A DNA stretch of 64,000 bases from an uncultured Bacteroidales bacterium. GTDB lineage: Bacteria; Bacteroidota; Bacteroidia; Bacteroidales; Muribaculaceae. The position numbers were made by a program, and so were the translations under genes. The notes under the pieces are model-generated. The model was not told the DNA's origin. It searched no databases and saw nothing but the letters and a program-made list of their open reading frames with translations. Shown piece by piece: positions 54,625-64,000 of the stretch. The stretch is from positions 37,087 to 101,086 of the forward strand of contig CACYVC010000016.1 of assembly GCA_902777835.1 (NCBI GenBank), given 5' to 3'. Within the stretch, counting starts at the first letter, position 1; each line of letters starts with the position of its first letter.

Positions 54625-56412
54625 TTAGTCAAGTTTTAGGACGGCTAGGAATGCTTTTTGTGGCACTTGGACTGTGCCAATTTGTTTCATGCGCTTCTTG
54701 CCGGCTTTTTGTTTCTCAAGGAGCTTGCGCTTGCGGCTCACATCACCGCCATAACATTTGGCAGTCACGTCTTTGCGAACTTGCTTGACTGTTTCACGTG
54801 CAATGATTTTTGCGCCGATGGCAGCTTGGATGGCAATGTCGTACTGTTGGCGTGGGATTAGTTCTTTGAGTTTCTCGCACATGCGTCGTCCAAGCGACAC
54901 AGCATTATCAACATGGATAAGCGAACTCAATGCATCCACTGGTTGGCCATTAAGCAGGATGTCCATCTTAATGAGCTTGGAGTCGCGAAATTCGCTGATA
55001 TAGTAGTCAAACGAGGCATATCCTTTAGATATGCTCTTGAGTTTGTCATAGAAGTCGATTACTATCTCTCCTAGAGGGATGTCGAAGGTCAGTTCCATGC
55101 GGTTGCCAGAGATGTAATCTTGCTTAACCAGCTCTCCCCTCTTGCCAAGACATAGAGTGATGATTGGTCCCATAAACTCACTCACAGTGATGATTGAGGC
55201 ACGAATATAAGGTTCTTCGATGTGCTCAATGAGCGTCGGGTCGGGCAAGCCGGCAGGATTGTGAACTTCGGTCATCTCGCCTTTTTTGTCATACACCTTA
55301 TAAGAAACGTTTGGCACAGTAGTGATGACTTCCATGTTGAACTCACGGCTTAGTCGCTCTTGCACAATCTCCATGTGCAGCAGTCCTAAGAATCCGCAAC
55401 GGAAACCAAAGCCAAGGGCAACCGATGACTCAGGGGTAAACGTCAGGGAGGCATCATTGAGCTGAAGTTTTTCAAGCGACGTGCGCAGGTTTTCAAAATC
55501 TTCTGGATCAATGGGATAAACACCGGCAAAAACCATTGGCTTCACCTCTTGGAAACCTTCGATAGCTTTCTCACAAGGTGCTTCAACATGGGTTATGGTG
55601 TCACCCACTCTCACTTCGGCAGATGTTTTGATGCCAGAAATGATATATCCTACAGTACCTGTAGTAAGCACGTCACGTGGAGCCATCTGCAACTTCAAGA
55701 CACCAATCTCATCGGCATTATACTGCTTGCCAGTGTTTACAAATTTCACCAAGTCACCTTTGTGGATGCTGCCGTTCTCAATCTTGAAATAGACAATGAT
55801 ACCACGGAAGGGGTTAAACACCGAGTCAAAAATCAGAGCTTGCAACGGAGCGTCGGTGTCACCAGTAGGTGCTGGTATGCGATCAACAATGGCTTCGAGT
55901 ACTTTAGGAACGCCTTCACCAGTGCGTGCACTTACGCGGATAATATCCTCAGCATCGCAACCCAGCAAGTCAACTATCTCGTCCTCCACCTCATCGGGAT
56001 GAGCGCTTTCCATATCAATCTTGTTGATTACAGGAATAATCTCAAGCCCATTGTCGATTGCCATGTAGAGGTTGCTGATAGTTTGAGCTTGAACGCCTTG
56101 AGTAGCGTCAACCACAAGCAATGCTCCCTCGCAAGCGGCAATAGAGCGCGACACTTCATAAGAGAAATCGACATGTCCCGGAGTATCGATGAGGTTGAGT
56201 GTGTAGTTCTCTCCATTTTGGGCATAGTCCATCTGTATGGCGTGGCTCTTGATGGTGATACCACGCTCACGCTCTAGGTCCATATCGTCGAGCACCTGAT
56301 TCTGCATCTCCTTGGCGCCAACCGTCTTGGTGTACTCCAGAAGTCGGTCGGCAAGAGTGCTTTTACCGTGGTCAATATGGGCTATTATGCAAAAGTTTCT
56401 TATATTTTTCAC
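54625..56412 (-). CDS. lepA: Translation elongation factor 4 (LepA)
   Basis: A 595-residue translational GTPase. G1 is [14 protein letters not shown], followed by [16 protein letters not shown] (G3) and NKID (G4). The EF-G-like domains and the LepA-specific C-terminal domain are complete. The start is GTG at 56412 (first residues [18 protein letters not shown]), a match to other LepA N-termini. A dispersed repeat lies 8 bases upstream. It follows galE on the same strand after 42 bases. Confidence 0.97.
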   Translation of the reverse strand: MKNIRNFCIIAHIDHGKSTLADRLLEYTKTVGAKEMQNQVLDDMDLERERGITIKSHAIQMDYAQNGENYTLNLIDTPGHVDFSYEVSRSIAACEGALLVVDATQGVQAQTISNLYMAIDNGLEIIPVINKIDMESAHPDEVEDEIVDLLGCDAEDIIRVSARTGEGVPKVLEAIVDRIPAPTGDTDAPLQALIFDSVFNPFRGIIVYFKIENGSIHKGDLVKFVNTGKQYNADEIGVLKLQMAPRDVLTTGTVGYIISGIKTSAEVRVGDTITHVEAPCEKAIEGFQEVKPMVFAGVYPIDPEDFENLRTSLEKLQLNDASLTFTPESSVALGFGFRCGFLGLLHMEIVQERLSREFNMEVITTVPNVSYKVYDKKGEMTEVHNPAGLPDPTLIEHIEEPYIRASIITVSEFMGPIITLCLGKRGELVKQDYISGNRMELTFDIPLGEIVIDFYDKLKSISKGYASFDYYISEFRDSKLIKMDILLNGQPVDALSSLIHVDNAVSLGRRMCEKLKELIPRQQYDIAIQAAIGAKIIARETVKQVRKDVTAKCYGGDVSRKRKLLEKQKAGKKRMKQIGTVQVPQKAFLAVLKLD

Positions 56413-56419
56413 CGTTTTT

Positions 56420-56444
56420 TCGTTTATCGTTGGTCGTTTATCGA
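56420..56444 (-). repeat. Dispersed repeat, copy 3 (upstream of lepA)
   Basis: On the minus strand, TCGATAAACGACCAACGATA followed by AACGA, the same unit as copies 1 and 2, ending 8 bases before the lepA GTG. The 5' blocks found in copies 1 and 2 are missing here. Confidence 0.75.
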
Positions 56445-56454
56445 CTTAACCTTA

Positions 56455-57489
56455 TTACATTATTCCACGCTCGCGAAGGCGTTGTTGCCATTTCCATGCG
56501 CTTAGCATAGTGTCTTCGAGAGATTCTTCGGCTTTCCAGCCAAGTACTTCGTTGGCTTTCTTGGGGTCTGCCCAGATTTTTACGATATCACCTTCGCGCC
56601 TGCCCACTATCTTATGAGGCACTTTTACACCAGTTGCTTTCTCAAAGGCTGCCAGGAGCTGTAGCACTGAAGCTCCTTCACCTGTTCCAATGTTGAACAC
56701 CTCGAGTGCCTCGTCGCTCTTGTCCTCAAGCATGCGCTCAAGTGCTTTTACGTGTGCCTTAGCTAGATCCACGACATTGATGAAATCGCGTATGCAAGAT
56801 CCATCGGGAGTGTCGTAGTCATCACCAAAGATGCTTAATTCTTTGCGAACACCAATGGCGGTTTGAGTTAGATAAGGTACAAGATTAGCAGGCACACCAT
56901 TGGGCAACTCTCCTATCTCGGCACTTGGATGTGCTCCAATGGGGTTGAAATAGCGCAATAACACAGCCTTGATTGGGCTACCGCTCTTTATTACATCGGC
57001 GATGATATCTTCGCTAACCTGCTTGGTAGCACCGTAAGGCGAAGTAGCCTTTTTGGTGGGAGCATCCTCTGTGATAGGATTCTGGTCAGGCTCACCATAT
57101 ACAGTACATGATGAGGAGAACACAAATCCTTTCACACCAAACTCCGGCATCAGTTCCAGCAGATTGAGCAAGATGTTAAGATTGTTGCGATAATACATTA
57201 TAGGTTTTTGAACCGACTCTCCTACCGCCTTGCTTGCAGCAAAGTCGATGATGCCATTGATGCCAGGATTTTCGCTGAACATTTTACGTAGCACGTTGAT
57301 GTCGGTGCAATCGCCCTCAACAAAAACAGGACGTATGCCTGTGATTTTCTCAATGCCATCAAGTACATCAATATTACTGTTAGAGAGATTGTCAATAATA
57401 ACAACCTCATATCCTGCATTTTGCAACTCTACTGTGGTGTGAGAGCCAATAAAGCCCATACCACCAGCTACTAATATTTTACCTTTCAT
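56455..57489 (-). CDS. galE: UDP-glucose 4-epimerase
   Basis: A 344-residue short-chain dehydrogenase-type epimerase. The NAD loop is GGMGFIGSHT. The catalytic Ser-Tyr-Lys is in SSSCTVYG and SPYGATKQVSE. RYFNPIGAH and the C-terminal GTGEGASVLQLLAAFEKATG also match. It converts UDP-glucose and UDP-galactose for surface sugars and galactose use. It is 13 bases downstream of wecB, so the wecB-galE-lepA order may be one transcript. Confidence 0.95.
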   Translation of the reverse strand: MKGKILVAGGMGFIGSHTTVELQNAGYEVVIIDNLSNSNIDVLDGIEKITGIRPVFVEGDCTDINVLRKMFSENPGINGIIDFAASKAVGESVQKPIMYYRNNLNILLNLLELMPEFGVKGFVFSSSCTVYGEPDQNPITEDAPTKKATSPYGATKQVSEDIIADVIKSGSPIKAVLLRYFNPIGAHPSAEIGELPNGVPANLVPYLTQTAIGVRKELSIFGDDYDTPDGSCIRDFINVVDLAKAHVKALERMLEDKSDEALEVFNIGTGEGASVLQLLAAFEKATGVKVPHKIVGRREGDIVKIWADPKKANEVLGWKAEESLEDTMLSAWKWQQRLRERGIM

Positions 57490-57502
57490 AGTTAGAATGT
57501 TT

Positions 57503-58663
57503 TTAAAATTTTAATAACGCATCAGCGATGCGCGGACAAGCCTTGCCATCACCATAGGGATTGTTGGCTCGGCTCATAATAATGTATTCTTTCTCGTCGT
57601 CAAGCAGTAACGACACGTTATCCACAATTTTGTTATAGTCGGTTCCAACAAGTTTCACTGTACCAGCGTCAAGTGCCTCAGGGCGCTCAGTGGTGTTACG
57701 CATCACAAGTACTGGTTTGCCAAGTCCTGGGGCTTCTTCCTGAATGCCTCCACTGTCGGTGAGGACTATGGTAGATTTCTCCATCAAGAACACAAAGTCT
57801 AGATATTCCAATGGTTCAATAAAGAATAAGTTACCTAAGTTCTCTAAATTATCACCAAATATTTTGTGAATGGGTTTACGCACATTGGGGTTCAGATGCA
57901 TGGGATAGACAAAATCTACCTTAGGATATTTCTCGCTTAAATGCTTAATGGCATTGCATATATTGAGGAAACCATCGCCAAAATTCTCACGGCGGTGACC
58001 AGTAATAAGCACCAATTTGCGGTCATCAGTTAGACGGCTAACGTCATAACCTTGTCGGGCTAGATTTATTGATAGTGTCTCGTTCAACTGGATGTTGTTC
58101 TTAATCTTGTCAACAACTATATGCAAAGCATCTATCACCGTGTTGCCGGTGACATAGATATGCTCCTCTCCTACTCCTTCATCAAGCAGATTTTGTCGGC
58201 TCAACGGTGTTGGGGCAAAGTCTAGAGTGGCAATGCGTCCAGTAATCTGGCGGTTCATCTCCTCGGGCCATGGACTGTATATGTTGTGAGTTCGCAAACC
58301 TGCTTCAACATGACCTACGGGTATTTGCTGATAAAAAGCAGCAAGTGCCGCTGCTGTGCTTGTAGTAGTATCTCCGTGAACAAGAACAATGTCGGGGTTC
58401 ACGTTATTAAGAATATCTCGCATTCCAAGCAATACTCTTGAAGTAATATCATAAAGGTCTTGACCGACTTTCATAATGTTCAGGTCAAAGTCGGGAGTGA
58501 TTTCAAAAATCCTCAGCACCTGGTCGAGCATCTCACGATGTTGGCCAGTGACACAGACTATTGGCTCAAACTCTTCTTGACGTTGCTGAAGGCACTTTAC
58601 CAGAGGCGCCATCTTAATGGCTTCGGGTCGAGTGCCAAACACCAACATTACTTTTTTTCTCAT
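57503..58663 (-). CDS. wecB: UDP-N-acetylglucosamine 2-epimerase (non-hydrolysing)
   Basis: A 386-residue GT-B-fold enzyme that makes UDP-ManNAc from UDP-GlcNAc. It begins [17 protein letters not shown] and has [60 protein letters not shown]. The His and Glu residues of the active site are in these segments. UDP-ManNAc feeds capsule, enterobacterial-common-antigen-like or other glycans. It is the first gene of the likely wecB-galE-lepA operon with its own strong promoter. Confidence 0.95.
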   Translation of the reverse strand: MRKKVMLVFGTRPEAIKMAPLVKCLQQRQEEFEPIVCVTGQHREMLDQVLRIFEITPDFDLNIMKVGQDLYDITSRVLLGMRDILNNVNPDIVLVHGDTTTSTAAALAAFYQQIPVGHVEAGLRTHNIYSPWPEEMNRQITGRIATLDFAPTPLSRQNLLDEGVGEEHIYVTGNTVIDALHIVVDKIKNNIQLNETLSINLARQGYDVSRLTDDRKLVLITGHRRENFGDGFLNICNAIKHLSEKYPKVDFVYPMHLNPNVRKPIHKIFGDNLENLGNLFFIEPLEYLDFVFLMEKSTIVLTDSGGIQEEAPGLGKPVLVMRNTTERPEALDAGTVKLVGTDYNKIVDNVSLLLDDEKEYIIMSRANNPYGDGKACPRIADALLKF

Positions 58664-58691
58664 AAAAATATGTTTATTTTTAATTTTAGTG

Positions 58692-58723
58692 CAAAATTAG
58701 TGTAAGCCGAGAGAAAAACCAAA
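58692..58723 (-). promoter_or_regulatory. Promoter of wecB
   Basis: TTTG (58720-58723), a 20-base spacer and TAATTTTG (58692-58699) on the minus strand, a full consensus. The leader is about 23 bases. Confidence 0.75.
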
Positions 58724-58857
58724 TTTATTTGAGTTTTTCCGAGGCGCAGCCTAATTTATCCAAAAATAATCCATTTTTGCCATCTATTTCATAAAATGAG
58801 TATGTTTTTGGGGATTTCATTTGAATTTATGGGTAATTTCATACTTAAATCGTAATA

Positions 58858-58873
58858 TGGCACAGAAATTGCA
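58858..58873 (+). promoter_or_regulatory. Sigma-54-type promoter upstream of the ClpC-like gene
   Basis: TGGCAC-N5-TTGCA, with GG at 58859-58860 and GC at 58871-58872 exactly 10 bases apart, a full match to the -24/-12 consensus of RpoN promoters. The predicted start is near 58884, about 40 bases before the ATG. No TAnnTTTG box is found in a usable position. No enhancer-binding protein or its site is identified. Confidence 0.6.
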
Positions 58874-58895
58874 GTTATAATCTTTATATGAGAGA

Positions 58896-58910
58896 ATGGA
58901 CTCAGTCCAT
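58896..58910. promoter_or_regulatory. Palindrome in the ClpC-like gene leader
   Basis: ATGGAC-TCA-GTCCAT, 15 bases, placed 14 bases before the ATG. It could be an operator half-site pair or an mRNA hairpin that limits translation. Confidence 0.45.
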
Positions 58911-58924
58911 ATAAATTAATTAAG

Positions 58925-61075
58925 ATGATAAAAGAAGAAATAAATATACTTAACACTGAGGAGTTGATTGCTCTTATCGATGATCACACCTTACCCATCG
59001 TTGATGGCGTGGACTTTACCAGCGATGAGGAAGATGACGACTTTGATGATGATTCTGATCAAGGTGGAGCTCCTTCAGGTGGTGGCGAGAAAACCACCCA
59101 ACGACGAAATGTCACAAAAAATGACAACGCGACACCCACAATTAATAAGTACGGCAAGGATATCACTCGCCAGGCGGCAAATGGTGACCTTGACCCTGTG
59201 GTAGGCCGTGAACGAGAAATAGAGCGCTTGGCACAAATCTTAAGTCGCCGCAAGAAAAACAATCCAGTGCTCATTGGCGAGCCAGGAGTGGGCAAATCGG
59301 CGATTGTCGAAGGTCTGGCTCAGCGCATTGTGGAGCGCAAAGTACCTCACAACCTCATGGACAAGCGCATTGTGGCACTTGACATGGCATCGGTTGTGGC
59401 TGGAACCAAGTATCGTGGCCAGTTTGAAGAGCGCATCAAGGCGATAATTGATGAAGCGTCAAAGAGCGATGAGGTTGTGCTTTTTATTGATGAGATACAT
59501 ACCATAGTTGGTGCTGGCAACGCCAGTGGTTCTATGGATGCCGCCAACCTGCTCAAACCTGCCTTGGCACGCGGTGAATTGCAATGCATAGGTGCTACTA
59601 CTCTAGACGAGTATCGCAAGAACATCGAGAAGGATGGAGCATTGGAACGTCGTTTCCAGAAAGTGCTCGTTGATGCTTCTACACCCGAGGAAACTTTGGA
59701 GATTCTCAATTATATAAAAGATGTTTATGAGAAGCATCACGGAGTGACATACACCCCCGAAGCTATTAGGGCTTGTGTATCACTCACTAATCGCTATGTG
59801 AGTGACCGCGCTTTCCCCGACAAGGCTATTGATGTCCTTGACGAAGCTGGTTCGAGGGTTCGCATCTCTAAGATTGTTCCTCCCAAAGAAATTGAGGACT
59901 TGGAGGTCCAGATAGCAGAAGCTCAATCCAACAAGCTAAAAGCTGTGCAAGCACAAAATTTCGAGAGTGCAGCGCGTTATCGCGATCAGCAAGAAAAGCT
60001 TAAACTCAAACTCGATGAAGTGAGATTAGAATGGGAAGCAGAGCTTGACAAGAATCGTGAAACTGTTGATGAGGAACATATCGCTCAAGTTGTTGCGATG
60101 ATGACTGGTGTGCCCACTAAGCGCATTGCAGCAAGCGAAGGTATAAGACTGCTAGGCATGACCGATGATCTTAAGTCAAAAGTAATAGGTCAAGATGAGG
60201 CAATTGAAAAAATTGCTAAAGCCATTCGCCGCAATCGTTTGGGATTGAGAGATCCACATCGTCCTATTGGCTCTTTCATGTTTTTGGGTCCAACTGGAGT
60301 GGGCAAGACTTTGCTTGCCAAGTGCTTAAATGAGTTCTTGTTCGATAGTCCAGATGCACTCATCCGCATCGATATGAGTGAGTATATGGAGAAGTTTAAC
60401 GTTTCACGCCTTGTTGGTGCACCTCCGGGATATGTGGGCTACGAGGAAGGAGGACAGCTCACTGAAAAGGTGCGCCGTCACCCCTACTCGGTTGTTCTTC
60501 TCGATGAGATAGAGAAGGCTCATCCCGATGTGTTTAACATGCTCTTACAGGTACTCGACGAAGGCGAACTTACCGATAGCCTTGGACGCAAAGTGGATTT
60601 CAAGAACACTATTATTATTATGACTTCTAACATTGGTACTCGTGAACTGAAGGACTTTGGCGCTGGCGTGGGTTTCAACACTCAAGAGCTCACTAAGGAA
60701 CGCTCTGATGCTGTGATTCGCAAAGCCCTCAACCGCTCCTTCTCGCCAGAGTTCCTCAATCGTGTTGACGACATCATAACATTCTCGAGTCTCAACAAGG
60801 ACGACATCCTCAAGATTGTTGATATCGAATTAGATATGTTCTATGAGAGAGTACATGAGATGGGCAATGAGTTGGTAGTGACTAATGAAGCTAAGAATTT
60901 CGTTGCAGAAGCTGGATTTGATGTGCAGTATGGTGCGCGCCCACTCAAGCGAGCTATCCAAACCCATATCGAAGACCCAATGTCAGACTTGCTCCTCAGG
61001 CATGAGAATATGACCGGCGCAACTATAACTATAGATGTTAAGGATGGCGAAACAATTGCCACCATTAAGAAATAA
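58925..61075 (+). CDS. ClpC-type ATPase lacking the Clp_N domain
   Basis: A 716-residue AAA+ unfoldase. The first AAA+ module has GEPGVGKSA (118-126) and FIDEIH. The middle domain keeps the ClpC UVR-like helix ([24 protein letters not shown]). The second module has [10 protein letters not shown] (about 455) and [21 protein letters not shown]. ClpC proteins are near 840 residues with two N-terminal repeats that bind adaptors. Here they are replaced by about 75 acidic, Gly/Ser-rich residues ([18 protein letters not shown]). The upstream DNA does not encode the lost domain, so it is not a start-site error. Confidence 0.92.
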   Translation: MIKEEINILNTEELIALIDDHTLPIVDGVDFTSDEEDDDFDDDSDQGGAPSGGGEKTTQRRNVTKNDNATPTINKYGKDITRQAANGDLDPVVGREREIERLAQILSRRKKNNPVLIGEPGVGKSAIVEGLAQRIVERKVPHNLMDKRIVALDMASVVAGTKYRGQFEERIKAIIDEASKSDEVVLFIDEIHTIVGAGNASGSMDAANLLKPALARGELQCIGATTLDEYRKNIEKDGALERRFQKVLVDASTPEETLEILNYIKDVYEKHHGVTYTPEAIRACVSLTNRYVSDRAFPDKAIDVLDEAGSRVRISKIVPPKEIEDLEVQIAEAQSNKLKAVQAQNFESAARYRDQQEKLKLKLDEVRLEWEAELDKNRETVDEEHIAQVVAMMTGVPTKRIAASEGIRLLGMTDDLKSKVIGQDEAIEKIAKAIRRNRLGLRDPHRPIGSFMFLGPTGVGKTLLAKCLNEFLFDSPDALIRIDMSEYMEKFNVSRLVGAPPGYVGYEEGGQLTEKVRRHPYSVVLLDEIEKAHPDVFNMLLQVLDEGELTDSLGRKVDFKNTIIIMTSNIGTRELKDFGAGVGFNTQELTKERSDAVIRKALNRSFSPEFLNRVDDIITFSSLNKDDILKIVDIELDMFYERVHEMGNELVVTNEAKNFVAEAGFDVQYGARPLKRAIQTHIEDPMSDLLLRHENMTGATITIDVKDGETIATIKK

Positions 61076-61096
61076 TCCCAAACAATCTTAACTTTT

Positions 61097-61137
61097 AAGG
61101 AGAATGTGCCACAACTTTGACACATTCTCCTTCCTTT
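61097..61137 (+). terminator. Terminator of the ClpC-like gene
   Basis: AAGGAGAATGTG (61097-61108) / CACATTCTCCTT (61121-61132), perfect 12-bp arms with a 12-base loop, then CCTTTTT. Confidence 0.85.
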
Positions 61138-61171
61138 TTCCTAAACCATGGGCAACCATCACCACTTATCA

Positions 61172-61411
61172 TTATTTTAGGAAGTCATCCAGGTTTTGCA
61201 CGTTGAGCTTCTGAGCTATTTGGATTTTCTTGTTGCTCACGGTGCCGAGGCTCTTGTAGTGCATGCAGGTCATTATCACGCTTCGTGAGAATCCGCAGCA
61301 GTAGAGTGCTAGATAGTTTATCTCGTCATCACGCAGTGTGCCTCCTGAAGCCTCTTGCGCTCTTGTGTTCGGTGTTATTGCTGCTGTCGTGTCCGCTTTC
61401 AAGTTGGACAA
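61172..61411 (-). pseudogene. Displaced C-terminal helix-turn-helix of the TPR regulator (+1 frame)
   Basis: An open segment in the frame one base away from the upstream TPR gene. From LRDDEINYLALYCCGF to VSNKKIQIAQKLNVQNLDDFLK it matches the LuxR-like HTH that ends many Bacteroidales TPR regulators. There is no good start codon (TTG at 61411) and no leader, so it is the tail of the same gene, cut off by a frameshift between about 61330 and 61375. Confidence 0.75.
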
Positions 61412-62678
61412 CAGTCGATTTCATGTTTTCAAGACTTACTAGCGATGTGTTGAGGTCGGCTTTCAGCAGTTCATACTCATTTTCCTTCTCATGCAGGCGA
61501 TGCCGATACCTGAGCACGAGCAACAGCAGTGCGAGCGCACCAATCACAATGGCGGCAAGAGTGAGTAACGTGTTGCGCAACTCCAAGCTCAACTTCGCAT
61601 TCTCCAACTCTGCCTGCTGAGTGTCGTATTTTTTCTCAACAGACACCAAACGATGATTAAGGCTTGAAATAAGAATTGAGTCATTCATCGAGTCCGCTTT
61701 ATCAAAACAGGTTTGATATTCCTCGTAATTGCCTTGAGCTTTTTCAAAAACTGACATTGCATCATAAAATGATATGCTATCAATATCACTTGTGATTTTA
61801 GGTGCCTGACTAATAACCAATCTTGCTGAATCCACATCACCTAATTGAGAATAACACTTTGCAAGGCAAAAGTGTACTCTTGGATGGTCAATGACATCAC
61901 TTAAAGACAAAGCTTCAATTGCAGTGCTTTTTGCTTGCTTGTAATCGTGTCTAATATTAGAAAGATAAAGCGCTTTAGTATATAAATTTGCAAAAAGAGT
62001 GTATCGTTCATTATTTTGATTTTTGGCAGAATCAATAGCAGCATTAATAAAATATAACGCACTGTCATTCTTTTCTTTATCACTGCAATATATTCTTGCG
62101 ATTTCTGTCAGGCAAATGAGTGAGTAATGCCTATCTTTCAAACTGTTATATATACAATGTGCTTCTTTCAATTTTTCAACGCCTATCGTTTTGGCTCCAA
62201 TTACTTGGTTTTGATACAACAATCCCAGTCTCATCTTTGCAAAGGCTTTGTTGAACAAGTCATTCTTGTCGGCGATATCATCAGCCCTGTGGTAACATTC
62301 CACGGCTTTCTCGAGGTTGCCAAGCTCCTCGTTTGCACAGCCTTGGTAGATGAGCGAACGGGTATATTTCTCTTTGTCATCCGACTTCGCAAAATAATCA
62401 ACTGCAAAATTGATGGCGCTGTCGGTAGTCGCAACAATATAGTTCTTATAGTCGCATTGAGTCCTGAGCAGGGCATGATAAGCTCGGTCTTGAGTGCTAT
62501 AGTTGCTTGGGTCGCATAGCTTGAGCAGCGAATCGGCTTGTTCATATTGTGTGGCATTAAGCAATGAGTCAACTTGCACCAACAGACTGTTATAACTGCT
62601 GTGTCCGCAAGAAGAAAACACCATTGCAAGCAGTGCCAGCGCACACAAAATTTTAGAAAAAGTAAGGTTTATTTTCAT
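61329..62678 (-). CDS. TPR lipoprotein-like signalling protein, truncated by a frameshift
   Basis: A 449-codon frame with a lipoprotein-like signal (ALALLAMVFSSCGHSS), about eight TPR helices pairs (residues 30-330), one transmembrane segment (LTLAAIVIGALALLLLVLRYRHR, about 370-392) and a coiled-coil. Family members continue into a cytoplasmic LuxR-like HTH, giving about 510 residues, and act as one-piece membrane sensors. Here the frame ends in GFRRHTA and a stop, while the HTH continues in the +1 frame (61172-61411). It is either a natural pseudogene, a programmed shift or a sequence error. Confidence 0.8.
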   Translation of the reverse strand: MKINLTFSKILCALALLAMVFSSCGHSSYNSLLVQVDSLLNATQYEQADSLLKLCDPSNYSTQDRAYHALLRTQCDYKNYIVATTDSAINFAVDYFAKSDDKEKYTRSLIYQGCANEELGNLEKAVECYHRADDIADKNDLFNKAFAKMRLGLLYQNQVIGAKTIGVEKLKEAHCIYNSLKDRHYSLICLTEIARIYCSDKEKNDSALYFINAAIDSAKNQNNERYTLFANLYTKALYLSNIRHDYKQAKSTAIEALSLSDVIDHPRVHFCLAKCYSQLGDVDSARLVISQAPKITSDIDSISFYDAMSVFEKAQGNYEEYQTCFDKADSMNDSILISSLNHRLVSVEKKYDTQQAELENAKLSLELRNTLLTLAAIVIGALALLLLVLRYRHRLHEKENEYELLKADLNTSLVSLENMKSTVVQLESGHDSSNNTEHKSARGFRRHTA

Positions 62679-63112
62679 GTCGTTCTGCGTTTTGTTGAGA
62701 CAAAATTACAGCAAAAAACCGAGAATTTTAACAGTTGAAAAGCCAGATGAACCCCAAATGAACTTTTATTTTTCCACATCACTGAAAATCAACCACTTGA
62801 AAATCGTGAAATGAACTACGAATGAAGCACTTTTTTGCCGAGTTTAACATTTAGGTTTTGTAACTTTGCAACCAGAAAATTAGTTCGACGACAATTACCG
62901 AGCAATCATTCTTTATGTTTGTTTCATTAATGACAATTGTCGTTCCTAAAATTGGTCCAAATTGAGTCAAATGAACTGGATTTTGAGCTCAAAATACCAA
63001 CAACACCATTTGATTTAACGTAATTTAACAAATGGGGGGGGTAATTAAAAAAAATGTTTATAACTTTGCGACATCGCAATATAATTAAGTTTAACACAAA
63101 AAATAAACTGCT
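62679..63112. other. 434-base intergenic region with two -7 boxes, an inverted repeat and a G tract
   Basis: No open frame of note. It contains TAATTTTG on the minus strand (62701-62708, for the TPR gene), TAACTTTG at 62861-62868 and again at 63061-63068 on the plus strand, inverted arms ACGACAATT (62888-62896) / AATTGTCGT (62935-62943), and a run of eight Gs (63034-63041). The second -7 box is 45 bases before the secreted-protein ATG. Confidence 0.6.
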
Positions 63113-64000
63113 ATGAAAAAGATTACATTATTATTGCTGGGACTGCTGATGATAACCAGCGCCAGCGCAGCATCACAAACCACTTTCATGCCCGTCCTAT
63201 CCGAAGGCACTATTGTAAACAATCTCACATGCAAGAAGATTGAAATTGTTGCAAAAGACAACCAGAAAAGCCCAAAGACATCAGTTGCTTATGAGAAAGA
63301 CGGAAAGGTCTGGAACGTGAACAGCAATGGCGAGATGGTGCTGATTTTTGATATTGGGCTTCACCAAAATGAAGAAGTTGATGCTGGTTATGTGTTAAAA
63401 GAAGATTTTATCTCAGTCAATGGCTTTAACCGAAAACGGTTATTAATTGATTCAGGCATCGACAGTTATGATTATTGTTATTATGTAGTAGAAGGCATTG
63501 GAATTAGTTCCGACAAGTGGGTTTCCAAATTAGGCATCGGCAATGAAAACGAATATACAATTATGCTTTCTTGCAGCGAGAATGGAGAAATTGTTTTCAC
63601 GAAAGAAGATTTCTCAAAACAAGATGACTATGTTCCCCTTTACGCCCTTGAATTCAATGGCACCACAACGATTGACGGAAAGGTTTACCACAAAATCTAT
63701 CGCACCGATTATGACAAGCAGGGCAATGCCCAGGAACCATATTTTGTTGCATATGTAAGAGAAGAGAACAAGATAGTTTCAGTATATATTGATACATACG
63801 AACAAGACGAGGATTTCTATTATACTTATTGGTGGATGATGCCAAAAACATTGTACGACTTCAGCAAACCAATGTTCTTGCCTGATGAGGCATACATTAT
63901 ATTTGGTGATGATGGTCCCTATAATTACAATACAAATTACTATCCATCCTCATCAATCGAAGTGGAGGTCGGGGAAACAACCAGGAAAGGATATTTTATT
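63113..64000 (+). CDS. Secreted protein of unknown function, N-terminal part only
   Basis: 296 codons open to the right edge, starting with a signal peptide (MKKITLLLLGLLMITSASAAS). The mature part is rich in Asp, Glu, Tyr and Asn and appears beta-stranded; no catalytic motif is visible. Segments such as DGKVYHKIYRTDYDKQGN and AYVREENKIVSVY resemble repeats found in secreted Bacteroidales proteins, some of which carry a type IX sorting domain at the missing C-terminus. The start is set by ATG 63113 behind a TAACTTTG box. The end lies outside the window. Confidence 0.8.
   Translation, partial: MKKITLLLLGLLMITSASAASQTTFMPVLSEGTIVNNLTCKKIEIVAKDNQKSPKTSVAYEKDGKVWNVNSNGEMVLIFDIGLHQNEEVDAGYVLKEDFISVNGFNRKRLLIDSGIDSYDYCYYVVEGIGISSDKWVSKLGIGNENEYTIMLSCSENGEIVFTKEDFSKQDDYVPLYALEFNGTTTIDGKVYHKIYRTDYDKQGNAQEPYFVAYVREENKIVSVYIDTYEQDEDFYYTYWWMMPKTLYDFSKPMFLPDEAYIIFGDDGPYNYNTNYYPSSSIEVEVGETTRKGYFI

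Noticed and set aside
55549-56277. Plus-strand frame of 242 codons opposite lepA
   Set aside because: It is antisense to conserved GTPase motifs of LepA and shows no family features of its own.

Overview
The window comes from a chromosome of the order Bacteroidales (phylum Bacteroidota); I cannot fix the family. The marks of this group are an LpxC-FabZ fusion, a FeoA-FeoB fusion, a giant SprA/Sov translocon behind ruvA, DAHP synthase fused to chorismate mutase, promoters of the TTTG-N(19-20)-TAnnTTTG type, and near absence of Shine-Dalgarno sequences except before bS18 and bL9. Gene content is mostly core. I see no prophage, insertion sequence, CRISPR array or integrated element.

Layout. 1-2550: start of a U32 peptidase gene, an odd tRNA-Met, an M16 peptidase-like subunit and kdsB (minus strand). 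2580-4012: rpsF-rpsR-rplI ribosomal operon with its promoter and terminator. 4160-6730: a GH13 lipoprotein, then nitroreductase and GNAT genes. 6870-13040: five co-directional genes for cell-wall peptide and O-acyl chemistry (transglutaminase-like, NlpC/P60, dipeptide epimerase, SGNH hydrolase, MBOAT). 13060-15610: feoAB. 15800-24090: ruvA and sprA. 24100-32440: small unknown protein, cyclophilin, catalytic M16 peptidase, DUF349 protein, polyprenyl-phosphate sugar transferase, recQ. 32450-38650: bleomycin-hydrolase-like peptidase, B3/B4 protein, tsaC-like gene, thioredoxin lipoprotein, DbpA-type helicase, two small lipoproteins, YugP-like protease. 38690-46390: hisS, Crp-like regulator, TSCPD protein, gyrA and two paralogous TPR genes. 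46460-51010: lpxD-lpxC/fabZ-lpxA and aroG/chorismate mutase (minus). 51300-58700: PAP2 phosphatase, smpB, YIP1-like protein, LolC/E-like permease, lepA, galE, wecB. 58850-64000: a ClpC-type ATPase lacking the Clp_N domain behind a sigma-54-like promoter, a frameshifted TPR/HTH regulator, and the start of a secreted protein.

How it fits together. Envelope biogenesis is the main theme: Kdo activation (kdsB), lipid A (lpxD, lpxC-fabZ, lpxA), sugar supply and priming (galE, wecB, sugar transferase), lipoprotein export (LolC/E-like), type IX secretion (sprA) and peptidoglycan peptide recycling with possible O-acylation. The rest is information processing (rpsF/rpsR/rplI, hisS, gyrA, recQ, ruvA, smpB, lepA, dbpA, tsaC) and proteolysis.

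The points I rate highest are the regulatory Shine-Dalgarno before rpsR, the mispaired acceptor stem of the tRNA-Met, the Clp_N-less ClpC with a textbook -24/-12 element, the cell-wall cluster, and a dispersed repeat that sits just upstream of start codons in one orientation.
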